Of a stretch of DNA of 64,000 nt, positions 36,989 to 48,248 are shown one piece after another (position 1 is the first letter of the stretch; every line of letters starts with the position of its first letter). The stretch is taken from contig CM057064.1 of NCBI GenBank assembly GCA_029945375.1, positions 1,736,001-1,800,000 of the forward strand. Direction: 5' to 3'. This DNA is from Agaricus subrufescens (lineage: Eukaryota; Basidiomycota; Agaricomycetes; Agaricales; Agaricaceae). Below the pieces are notes generated by a model that did no database searches, had not been told where the DNA came from, and saw nothing but the letters and a program-made list of their open reading frames with translations. The position numbers and the translations under genes were made by a program.

Positions 36989-37421
36989 ATGCTCTTGCGG
37001 AATGTATCACGTTTTCGCGGCCACTTCCTCCATTCACGGTGGAAGAGCACAAAATCCACCCCGGCACGCGATGAAGTCCATGATTTTCGACCGCCTTGGG
37101 TGTATGTTACTTCGCGCTTAATAAATTTCACCGTTATCCCCGGTACGTTGTACTCATGACTACTGCTGGTGTTACCCAAGCTAATGGCGGCTGTAGGCGT
37201 GTTATTGTATTCGGTGTTCTTCTATGACTTTGGGGAGGGAGAGCATGTTTTCCAGCCGGTAAAACAGCCTACATTCAAGTTGGCTAATGACTGATATTAT
37301 GGCCCACTCACGCGGACAGGTACGGAGATGGGCGCAAGAACAGACTGCAGCTTTCATGACTCTCTCCCCCGACGAAAAACGCGCTATCGAAGCCACTGCG
37401 TCCAAAGGGTCGGAATCATGA
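36989..37421 (+). CDS. Small predicted mitochondrial inner-membrane protein (105 aa)
   Basis: I do not recognise the family. The model has three exons: MLLRNVSRFRGHFLHSRWKS, rich in Arg and free of acidic residues, looks like a mitochondrial presequence. One hydrophobic stretch (YVTSRLINFTVIPGVLLYSV) spans the first splice junction at about 37141-37198 and should cross a membrane. Conserved-looking soluble sequence follows: FFYDFGEGEHVFQP, then after a second intron VRRWAQEQTAAFMTLSP and the end KGSES. The size, single membrane segment and charged tail resemble accessory subunits of respiratory complexes, but this is inference. Confidence 0.65.
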
Positions 37422-37691
37422 CTTCGGTCTTCAAACAGTCACTGGAATGTTGCATGACGCCCAAAAATACCAATGCGATGGGGCACAATGGCATATTTCG
37501 ACAATATAGTTCAAAAGTATTATTGTCTGAAACTTGGTGGAGATCGAGGATGTCTATTCCCTAGGATTTTGGTTAAATTTCCGCTAGGTGCAGGATAGAA
37601 ATGCTTCATATTTTATTATGATATGGCAATAGCCCTACATTGATATGTTGAACCCGAGAACACTTGATTTCGTAAGGGGCAAGGGGGTCAG

Positions 37692-40567
37692 ATGATTGTT
37701 GGTCCATCCACCCAATTAAAGATGCTTTCTAGACCCCCCACTCGACCTCCTCTTATTACTCCCTCCGCCTCGCCCCCGCCGCGACCGTCTACTTCCAAGA
37801 ATGATCATCCCTCACCATCTAAACGCCAAAAAACTTCGTCTCGCTCTTCCAGCGTCAGGCGTTCTGTCAGTGATGCAGAGCCCATACTCGATTTCTCCAA
37901 AGAACGGGAGTCGTCAATGGCGCGCATGCTGGACACTTGGTCTCAACTTGCTGAACGATACTCCCGGAGGTTAGACGAGGACGACATAGTCGATATAAGA
38001 ACGGGCCAAATTGTCAAGGATAACGGCTTCTGGAAGGGCAGCCGGAGGTTCAACTTTGGTGAAGCTCTTCAGCGTGAAGACGCAGAGGATTCCGTTGACG
38101 AAGATGCGGAGGATGATGAAGGCGTTGATGAGTTGGACGCGTTCGAGGAAGGGCCCCACTACATAGAGGATGGTTTCGCGAAAGATCTACAACAGAAACT
38201 ACTCACGCACGCAGACCACGGCGTTACCACTGACCTGGAGGATTTTCTTGAGGCCGAGGAGCGTAGGAGAGAGGAATACGGTAGTGACGTAGAAGAAAAC
38301 GAGTTGGACCTCTCTCTTGACCATCACCGGGGCGGGAGGTCTCCCCTCTCTGCCACTTCAGACAGTGATGGTGCGGCAGAATCAAGTGATACAGATGATC
38401 AAGACGCTCACTCGTCGCGTGCACCTACATCTAACCGGGAGGAACAAGACTCAGAGGACAGATATGACACTGACGATGAACTTGATAACTGGGATCCCAT
38501 CGAAGGCAGTAGGATCATCCCAGTTCGAGACTGGAGTTCGTCCCCACAAACAGGCGTATCCGAAGTTGATGAAAATGTATTCAAAGTGCCAGCAGTGACA
38601 TCTAGTAAACGACGGACGCCTCCTCTGCAATCATACACACCGCCTTCTTCGTATTCCCTTGCTATTTCTTCAAATTCGGACTCTGTTGTCTCGCCTCGCC
38701 CCTTGTCTGCCGATAACACTCTGGACTCTCCATATCCTCATGGCGCCAAAAGCATTTCGCCGCCTTCTTCACCTTCCGAGTCTCGTCCGAGGGCCCAGTT
38801 TATCAAACCACAAGCCTCAGCTCCCGAAATAATAGAAATCACTGACGATGAATCGGACTCGCCGAGTGAACCAACTAAATCCGCGTCCTCCCTTCCATCA
38901 TCATCTTCCCGGCCACCTGTCGGCAACGGGCGTCGAAGTGTCGTGCCAGAAGTGGTGATCACCACTTCACCTCCTCGACTAGCCAAGACTAAACGCAGCG
39001 GCGCAACGACCGCACTGACTACATCGAGCAAGTCAAGCACTGCTACGCCAACTAAGCGAGCGCAAAAGCCCACGGCTTCAGGGACATCTTCTCAACCTAT
39101 CCAATCATCCAAGAGTACGAAGAAAACAGCTGCATCAGAAACACCGGTTAAATCTTCTCAACCTGTTAGGACTTTAAACAAAGCCGCGGCTTTAGAGCCA
39201 ATATCCAATTCTTCCACCAAGGTCCAACGCACCAAAAAGATTACCCCGACAATGCCGATCAAGCTGTCACCCGCGCACAAATCACCCCTAAAGCCCGGGA
39301 AGGCTGGTGTAACCGTGAAAGCGAAAGCAGCTGCCCAAACGACAGTAGCTCCAATTGCGTGTTCAGACAGCGGTCAGGGTGCCCCGGAACCGAATTTCTT
39401 CACTCGAGAAACTAGCCCCGAGGCTGGGGGCTATCCAGCCACTCCACCAACTGCTGCCTGTGGTCTAATAGAACTTCAAACAAGCAAGTCACCACCCGCA
39501 AAGCGTAAAGGAAAGAAACGCAGGCGGTCCTCGTCTGTATCCGGGGTCGCAGAGTCTACAAAGGTTCAAGCTGGTTTACCGCTATCTCCACACAAGACTA
39601 AATCAAGAGGTGAGATACTTATAGTATCAAGCACCGTAACATATCATCTGATGCGGACGTCTCAGGGCGGGCTCGGTCGAGCAGCGCAGCACCTCGCAGG
39701 TCTTCTAGACGCTCTTTATCAAGGTCAAAGCGTTCATCTGATGACGACGAGCACTCAAGCTCTGACGAGGAGATGAACCATAAGCGTCTTCCACACTTCA
39801 CCTCCGTCTCCACAGCTCATCGCATGAAACCCCCCTATATGCCTCATACTCCCACCCACCACCCTGGATCATATTCACCTATCGTAGACGCTCGAGCGCA
39901 ACATATAATCACTCAAGCCATGCACCAACTCGCCACTTTGTTCTGGGCGCCGACCCATTCACTCCCTGCTAATCCTATATATCCCTATGATTCTCGCCAC
40001 ACATATTCGTCTGTTGGATCGCCTTTTATGCACTCCACCCCTGATCACCCTCACCCATATCCTTTTACTTTCAACCCCTCACTATCAATTGCATCGTTAC
40101 CTCCGAGTTCGCCTGAACCACCTTCATCGCCCATTAAACCGCGAGAGCGGCAAAAGTCCCTTGTACCAAGGAGTCATGCAAGAGGAAGAAAGGTCTCTTT
40201 TCGTGCCGGTGAAGGTACAGAATCCTCAGAGGATGAGTTGCCGGGATCTGGACAACAGAATGATTCAATATCGACTGAGGGATATTCCAGTCCTCTCCGA
40301 AAAAAGGGGAAAGGAAAGGGAAAGGGAAAGGAGCAAACCGGCATTCGACGTGTAGCTTCTTCTGGATCTGAACAAGATGGTGGCGAGAGCCATTCTGAAG
40401 GGGCTATTCTCAAAAATACGCGCACAACGCCCGCAAGTGTCCAGAAACCCGGTGTTAGTCGTTCTGCGAAAGGTAGAACTGTAACGTCAGGTCCTTCGGA
40501 TCTCCGTTCCTCAAAAAAACCGTCACAATCTCGGAAAGGCAATGGAGGCTCGAGCAGTCGATTATGA
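37692..40567 (+). CDS. SCM3: Scm3-domain protein, probable CENP-A histone chaperone (939 aa)
   Basis: Scm3/HJURP delivers the centromeric histone CENP-A. The recognition block lies near residues 80-120: LDTWSQLAERYSRRLDEDDI followed by VDIRTGQIVKDNGFWKGSR, matching the Scm3 pattern of a helix then D-[IV]-[IV]-D-x-x-TG-x-[IV]-[VI]-x-D-x-G. A second typical element is DLEDFLEAEERRREEYG near residue 180. The rest is disordered, acidic then Ser/Thr/Lys-rich, with a SUMO-interacting-like patch PEIIEITDDESDSP (about 378-391) and a Lys/Gly repeat. The first exon runs to 39609; a 56-nt intron (39610-39665, GTGAGA...TCTCAG) joins KSRG to RARSSSAAPRR. A later ATG (MLSRPP, 37722) is an alternative start. 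At 939 residues it is much longer than yeast Scm3 (223). Confidence 0.75.
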
Positions 40568-40995
40568 TACTTTGTGATATTTGGTATATAGTACGATTGT
40601 ATGTCTTGTTTTTTTATGGATTTTTAGCCTGGTAGGTTACTCCGTCACTTTGTAAGTTAACCTACCTAATTAAGTCTAGCACGTCAGCTGGGTGAACAAT
40701 TTAACCTTGGATTTGCTATCGATGGTTCGCGAAGACGCGAACCCCTGCCCAGTGCTGGTCTCCGGCAATTCCGGATACTCGTTGGCATCCGACTACATGT
40801 CTCATGTCTTATAACGGACCGGGGTCAGGTGGGCTTGAGAGATCGGAGATATTAGTGTTCACGATCACTGGACAGGAGGCGAACTAGAAAGCCTGCAGAT
40901 AAAAGAACGCTACTTTGTGAGAATATCTGGCAGGGCCGGAAGCCCGAGTGGGACACACATTTCAATATGCAGTGGGCCCCTTTTGTATCTTCCCC
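40568..40995. other. Intergenic stretch between SCM3 and D-lactate dehydrogenase
   Basis: No gene is seen. It contains a perfect GC-rich hairpin (listed separately) and otherwise appears to be 3' sequence of SCM3 and promoter of the D-lactate dehydrogenase gene. Confidence 0.5.
40724..40743. repeat. Perfect 8-bp inverted repeat with 4-nt loop
   Basis: GGTTCGCG, loop AAGA, then CGCGAACC. The two arms are exactly complementary. It lies in the 428-bp gap, 157 bp after the SCM3 stop. It could be a protein-binding palindrome or an RNA hairpin in a 3' leader or tail; nothing in the sequence decides. Confidence 0.6.
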
Positions 40996-43381
40996 ATGGC
41001 TCTTATTCTCAGGTCTTGTTGTCGAGCTATTCGTTCAACAGCCCTACAAAGTCGGGCTTTCATCCCTATATCCTCTCATGGTATTTCAAGCTCTTTCCCG
41101 TTCTTACTTCATCGACAAATACATCAAGAGACCAGCAAAGCCCACTTTTCTATAAAAAGAGACGGTCCTGTTCCTGCCAGTACCGGAGGACCAGATCAAC
41201 CACTAACGGTATCGGGAAATGGTGAAGGCCTAAAACCAAAGAATGGCCGTACACTCCTCCTGGTCGCAGTGGCCGCTGGTATTCTGGGTTTTGCAGCGGC
41301 TCGTTTAAACTTATATGGCTCCCCTGTTAAGACGAATGCTACCTATGGCTCCCCTAAGGATTTCAAGAAGGCGATCAGAGACTTACAGGATACGTTTGGT
41401 CCGGAGGAGGACGAAATCGGGGACATCGTCTCAACGAATCCAGACGTCCTACACGCGCATGGATTTTCAACCCTTGCATACCATGAGGGTAAGGCCCGTA
41501 TTTCATCCATGATCGGACGCACCCGAAATACTGCCGATGCAAAAATGTGACACATGATTGTCAGGTATGGGACATGACGTCGTTGTGTTCCCGCGGTCTA
41601 CGGAAGATGTAGTCAAGATCGTGAAGGTTGCGATAAAGTATAGGATGCCGATAACTCCTTATTCTGGGGGTACTAGCCTTGAAGGTCATACGCGTGGTGT
41701 GGGTTTTAGTCGTGGTCAATGTTTCGTTATCTAATTGTCTTGTTCAGCACCCTGTCGGTGGTATATGTGTCGACCTATCAAATATGAACAAAATAATTGA
41801 GATACATGGTACGCCGTGACACGGTTGATAATCAAGAACAAAATGAATTGACAAATGAAATCACTACAATCAGAGGTAGATTCTGATATAGTATGCCAAC
41901 CTGGAGTTGGTTGGGTAGAAATAAACGAAATTTTGAAAGACATGGGTAAGATTACTTTCTTTGGCAAGTGATGATCGTTTATTTATCTCAGTACTAGGAA
42001 TTCCGTTGTTCGTTCCTGTAAGACAGCCTGGCCCTCTCAAATAATAAAAATATGTGACGAAGAGATTCACTTTAGCTCGATCCATCGCCAGATGCCACTC
42101 TCGGCGGCATGTTGAGCACCGGATGCTCAGGCAGTATGCTGGATTAAAGCGTACTACCTACCAAAGCTGACCTTGTGAATAGCTAATGCTGTGCGGTATG
42201 GTACTGCGAAAGCCGAATGGTTCCTCAATGCTGTATGTGAAATCACTATGCCCGTGTCTCGCCAGCGACTGACTATGTCCGTACCTAGACGGTAGTTCTT
42301 CCGTCAGGAGAAGTTATCAAAACACGGAGACGATCGCGAAAATGCTCTGCAGGACCTGATATGACGAAGTTGTTCATCGGTGCCGAAGGAACACTGGGTA
42401 TAGTGACTGAAAGTACGCTTCGCTTGCCTTGTTAATCAGAGGTTATTGTCGATACCTCAAACCTTACAGTAACAATGCGGCTGGCACCTGTAATGCCTAC
42501 GACAGTTGCTCGAGCCAACTTTCCGAACGTCAAAAGAGCGACAGAAGCGGTAATAGAAATTCTTAACCAGGGAGTTGGTATTCGTACGTCACGTCATTTT
42601 CGATCAATACATATCAATGAATATCGTCATTTTTATGAAACAGAGTGCATCGAGCTACTCGACGACGTTTTTATAACCGCGCTCAATAAATTACAGACTG
42701 ATTCTGGAGATAAACCCAAATACAAAGTCAAAGATCACCTTTTTTTCAAATTCCAGGGGCACACTCCTGCTTCCATCAAAGAAACCGCATCTATAGTAAA
42801 GAAAATTGTGGAAAGGCATGGCGGCGAGAATTTTACTCTTGCGCGTAATGATGAGGAAGCAGACGAGATGTGGGGAGATAGAAAGAATGCTCACTTTGCA
42901 GGATTATCTATGATACCCGGATCGAAAGGCTGGCCTACAGATGTTTGCGTCCCGATATCTAAGTTACCCGAATTGGTGTACGAAACAAAAAAAGATATGG
43001 CGAGCGTAGGGTTGGTTACGCCAATCGTGGGGCATGTTGGCGATGGAAATTTTCATGCGATGCCATTAATGTGCAACGATGAGGATCTAGAGAAGGCGAG
43101 AGCAGCGGTTCATAGGATGGTGAAAAGGGCTATTGCGTTGGACGGAACGTGCACTGGAGAACATGGCGTGGGTGTTGGGAAGAAAGAATACCTAGTGGAA
43201 GAACTAGGGGAAGGGACAGTGGAGTTGATGAGAACTATTAAGAGGACTATTGACCCATTAAATCTTTTCAATCCGGGAAAGGTGCGTCTTGGGTCAGAAT
43301 TCTCTATAAAGCTGAAGGGATTTTGACGTTCGTGAACAGTTATATCCCGATCCCACACCAAAAAGTTCACCCGGAAAGTAA
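40996..43381 (+). CDS. DLD1: Mitochondrial D-lactate dehydrogenase (cytochrome), FAD-linked
   Basis: This flavoenzyme oxidises D-lactate to pyruvate and feeds electrons to cytochrome c. The start [20 protein letters not shown] is a mitochondrial presequence, followed by a membrane anchor [19 protein letters not shown] as in Dld1. FAD-binding PCMH motifs are [64 protein letters not shown] and [12 protein letters not shown]. The C-terminal cap carries [37 protein letters not shown] and [10 protein letters not shown]. The last exon is small: an intron (43281-43340) leads to [13 protein letters not shown] and the stop at 43381; the unspliced frame would end in KLKGF instead. An intron at 42584-42643 is a multiple of three and has no stop. 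Roughly nine introns in all. Confidence 0.92.
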
Positions 43382-43677
43382 AATTGTATATACGGACATC
43401 ATTATCTACTTCCTTCGGCACGATCTCTTTACGACTTTTATAAACGGCACATGATGTATTAATGACTACAAACCTTTGTATAGGACGCTAGATTGTTTGA
43501 GGATAACTTCACAACTCTATTCAGATCTATGCGTTATATGCGGCTTTGAGTTTACCGCTTCATCTTGCCCGAGCGGGAGATAGCAAACGTCAGGATGCAC
43601 TAATGGACCCTGATCCTAAAAAGGAAACCAATCACTTTTCTTCTTCCACTCTATATCTGCTGCTCAAACAAGCTATC

Positions 43678-46600
43678 ATGCCTCCGGTGCGGCAAGAGTA
43701 CAACGCCAAGGGACGCCAATCAACAGGAGGAAAGAGGAAGAAAGGTAAAATAAAAAAACGAAAGCCAGCGGAATCAGTCGAAGAGGACGACCCAAACGCT
43801 GAAATAGTTGCTAAGAAAAGCACAACAGAGAAGGAACAAAGTAGACAGGAGCAATTGAAGGAGGCATGTTAAGCTTCGTTCTTCAAGGAGGCTCTCCGTA
43901 CTGAAGATGATACATAGCTGCGTGCACAGACAGATAACTGGAGCAGCAAGAAGAAGAAACGCCTCGAAAAATATATTGTAAGACAGAAGTATGCAGGGGA
44001 CACAGTGAATACGAACTGATTGTTCTGTCCACAGGATAAGAAATTGAAGAAAGAGGAGCGTGTTCACATTTTCGAGAAATTAGCGTATGTCATGCACCCA
44101 AAATTATGATAAAAAACAGGTTTAACGGGTGCCAGTAAGTCTCAGCATGGCGTTGATTCCTCGCTACTACAATCCTCTTCTACACTGGGGACGGGGAAGA
44201 CTGTGACACACCAAGAACGCATGGAAAAAGATGAAGACTTAAAAATCAAACAAATTCTGCAAGGCCGAATCGGAAAGAGGAAGCGTGGTATCTCTGGAAT
44301 TGCTAATGCGATGAATGATACGGATTCTGAGAGTGAAGACAAAGGATTGAGTGGATCAGACACGGACCTCGATGAAGCTCAATCTATGCTACCGAAAACC
44401 TCTGTGAAAGCTGTGGAAATGGACAAATTGCCGACTGTCGAAGGCCGTCTACCCACTGATGCACCCATAGTCGTCGGTAGTGCCCTACGAAGAAACGACG
44501 ATGGCACTGTAGTAGCGCCAATTGTTAAGACTCGGACTAGAAAGGTAAGTTTCCAGAAGGGAGATTGGTAGAAGTAAATTCTGAACGTACCCGTAGGCTG
44601 GCTTTGGGAAATGGGGGAATTCGCTTCGATCAGCTGCTCAAAATAATCACTCGGACACGTCGTTCGATAGTTCTGATTCTGCATATGATTCGTCAGAAAT
44701 TGAGAATGAAAATGAAGATGAAAATGACAGTCCAGTAGGAGAAGACCAAGACGGCTCAGACGAACATGAGCAGGACGAAATTACTGATGAAAAGGACGCG
44801 AGTAGCGATAATGAAGCAGGAGATAACGGCGACAGTGACCTTGACTTAGAGGAAAGCGATCTCGAACACCCCGACGTACCACAGAAAAAAAGCAACTTCA
44901 AGGAATGGGCGACAAAACAACTTTCGATAGCGAAAGCATATGTTGCAAGTCCTATGAACTCAGATAGAGGAGCTCCTGTGTCCGCGTCTACAGTAGAGCC
45001 TCCTGCAAAACGAAGGAAGACGAACGATGCCGACAAGATGAAAGGTCCTCTTGGCGAAGAATATACACTACCCGAAAGCACATTCGCTCGGCACATACTT
45101 CAAAAGGCGAATTCACAAACTGGTATGAAGGCTTATGTCAAGGGTGCACCCGTCGAGCGCCCTTTAGACGTCCAGGAGGCTCGCCTTATGCTGCCTGTGG
45201 TAACAGAGGAACAGCCCATCATGGAAGCTATTATGCTAAATCCAGTCGTTATCGTCTGCGGTGAGACCGGTAGCGGAAAGACAACACAAGTACCCCAATT
45301 CCTGTACGAGGCAGGCTTTGGCAATCGTGATAGTGGTCAGTAATCTTAAATTTTTTTATTGTTATCGCTGACGGTTGAGCCAGATAATCCTGGAATGATT
45401 GGCATAACTCAGCCGCGTCGAGTCGCTGCAATATCTATGGCTAAACGGGTCGGATACGAGCTGTCGCTGACTCCATCTCAAGTTTCATATCAAATCCGTT
45501 ACGATGCCACAGTGTCCCCATCCACCTCTATCAAGTTCATGACTGATGGTGTGCTCTTACGAGAGCTGGCCACTGATTTTTTACTGAGCAAATATTCAGT
45601 CATAATTATTGATGAGGCCCACGAGAGGAGTATCAATACTGATATTCTGATTGGAGTGTTGAGTCGTGTTATTAAGCTGCGAGAAGAGATGTGGAAAGAA
45701 GGCAAGGATGGTACGAAGGTCTGTCGATCAATTCTCTGTCATGCACGCTCATTGATTACTTCACTTAGCCTCTACGTCTGGTTATCATGTCTGCGACACT
45801 TCGCGTCAGTGATTTTTCCGAAAATAAGAGCTTGTTTTCAGTGACACCTCCTATCACCAACATCGCTGTTCGTCAACATCCAGTGACCGTCCATTTCAGC
45901 CGTCGGACATCCCCTGACTATGTTACTGAGGCTATCAAAAAAGCTTCCAAAATTCATACCCGCCTACCACCAGGTGGAATTCTCATCTTTCTAACCGGCC
46001 AAAATGAAATCACTGGGGTTTGCAGGAGACTTGAAGAGCGGTATGGGCGAAAAGCTCTTAAACGCAAGCAAAAAGATCGTCTCAGTCGAGCATCGACCAG
46101 AGAACAAAAGCTCGACCAGTCGGATCAAACACCACAGAATTTTATAGTGAATCCGAGTATAGGTGACAGGCTCCTTATACCCTCTTTTCGACACCTGCTG
46201 ACTGACATTCAGCCGACCTCGAAGCAGAGGATGTCGAGAAAGACGTCGAGAACTTCGCACCTGTAGACGAGCACTTAGATGAAGACGCAGTTGAGGAATA
46301 CAAGGACGATCTAGAGAGTGAGGGCGATGAAGACCTTGATAACGAGCTAGGTATAGAGACGGAAGGTATGTAATAATCGAATATCGTACGGTGGCACAAG
46401 CGAACAAGTCTCTCCTAGTTCCTATGCACATTGTGCCTCTGTATTCTCTCTTACCAAGCGAGAAACAGATGGAAGTATTCAAACCGCCACCTCCTGATGC
46501 ACGTCTGGTTGTTGTGGCTACCAATGTTGCTGAAACTTCTGTGACGATTCCTGGAATCAAGTATGTGATCGACAGTGGAAGAATGAAAGAGGTACGCAGA

Positions 46601-48145
46601 ATGAACAGGTATATGTAAGAATTAAACTGAAGTTGGTCATTAGCGTAGATATGATGTTGCGAATGGAATTCACGCATTCCAGATAACGTGGATCTCAAAG
46701 GCATCAGCTGCCCAAAGGGCGGGTCGAGCTGGCCGGACTGGTCCCGGTCACTGTTACCGACTTTACTCTTCTGCCCTATATGAACACTACTTCCAGCAAT
46801 TTAACCCTCCTGAAATTTTGCGAGTTCCAGTTGAAGGCATCGTTTTGCAGATGAAGAACATGCATATAGACGCAGTAGTCAACTTTCCCTTTCCCACCCC
46901 TCCTGATCGGTTTGCCCTTCAACAAGCAGAAAAAGTGCTTACGCATCTTGGCGCCCTGAAAAAGCCCACAAACTTGACCTCGCAGTTAGGCCAAGCAGGC
47001 GGCCAGATCACAGATCTAGGCAGAACCATGGCGTTATTCCCTTTGTCCCCTCGATACTCGCGGATGTTAGCTGCCGGTCAACAACATCAATGCCTACCCT
47101 ATGTTGTCGCAATCGTTTCTGCTATGTCCGTTGGAGATCCATTTCTACATGAAGCAGCCATTCAAGCTGAGGGCAGCGACCAGAGTTCTTCGGATGAGGA
47201 ATCTGCGCAGCCTTCTGGCGATCGGGGTATGGCTAAAGAAGAGAAACGGTTACAGCGGAAGGCTTACTTCCAGATCCAGAAAGTATGTTGATCCTATCAT
47301 GGTCATTTCATGTTCAATTCTCAACCTATCAATTTGTACTAGCAACATGCGTCACTTGGGGGTTTCACGAGTGATACGTTAAAGATTTTGTCGGTTGTAG
47401 GTGCTTATGAGTATCATGAAGGAGGCATTGGGTTCTGTTCGGATCACTTCGTCAGATTGAAGGTACGCAGCAGACTGTTCAATGCTCCATCGTCTCATCA
47501 TCCTCGATAGGCTATGGAAGAGATACATAAACTTCGGGCGCAGGTCAACAACATTGTGCAAATGTACTTCCCCGCTACCAATATGCAACTCACATCCAAG
47601 CTATTACCACCAAATAAAACTCAGGTTTGCAAGTTACACCTTGCGTTTGCGTAATAGTGATCATTTTTTTCGCAGATCAAAGTTCTGAAACAGCTCATTT
47701 GTGCGGCCTTCATAGACCAAGTGGCCGTCCGTAAAGATCTCGTCAGCCATCGTGATTCTTCAAACGGTTCACAATACAGTAATAGCCATGGGGTACCCTA
47801 TCGTGCCATTGGAATCACCGAAGACGTTTTTCTTCATCCATCATCGGTCTTGTGGGATCTACCCCCACCGAGCTATATCGTCTTCCAAGAAGTCGTCAGA
47901 ACGACGCGGGTGTTTGTCAAAGGTACGCATATAATCAGGTTAAAATGAACCTAGCATCACTTTCTTTTGCAGGTCTAACAACCGTAAATCCTGCTTGGCT
48001 ATCCTCTCTCTCGAAAGGCACATCTCTTTGCACATATTCCAAGCCTTTTAGTGGACTTGATGGTGTGCTTATGGCAATACCTCGGTATGGCCCAGAAGGT
48101 TGGGAACTGCCTGCAGTGAAAGTAGAAGGGGACCTACAAAGCTAA
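43678..48145 (+). CDS. ECM16: DEAH-box RNA helicase DHR1/Ecm16/DHX37, small-subunit ribosome assembly
   Basis: Dhr1 releases U3 snoRNA from the pre-40S particle in the nucleolus (known role). The start [20 protein letters not shown] is followed by a Lys-rich nucleolar-type region, an acidic region ([20 protein letters not shown]) and the helicase core: [96 protein letters not shown] and [12 protein letters not shown]. An acidic insertion ([17 protein letters not shown]) sits before [17 protein letters not shown], as in DHX37. The HA2 and OB regions follow, ending VKVEGDLQS. One intron, 46366-46400, is only 35 nt. The N-terminal exons near 43870-44150 are the least certain part. Confidence 0.93.
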
Positions 48146-48248
48146 TGATCTATCATGTTACATATCGGTTAGATCCTGTCTAAGGTTACAAGGTATCATT
48201 AATGAGTGTCACGCAAGGTATCATAGACATTAGTTGCATTATGCTATA

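Noticed and set aside
39609..39623. A 15-nt intron (GTGAGATACTTATAG) in the SCM3-like gene
   Set aside because: It is too short for splicing and does not change the frame. The 56-nt intron ending at 39665 joins the two long frames properly.
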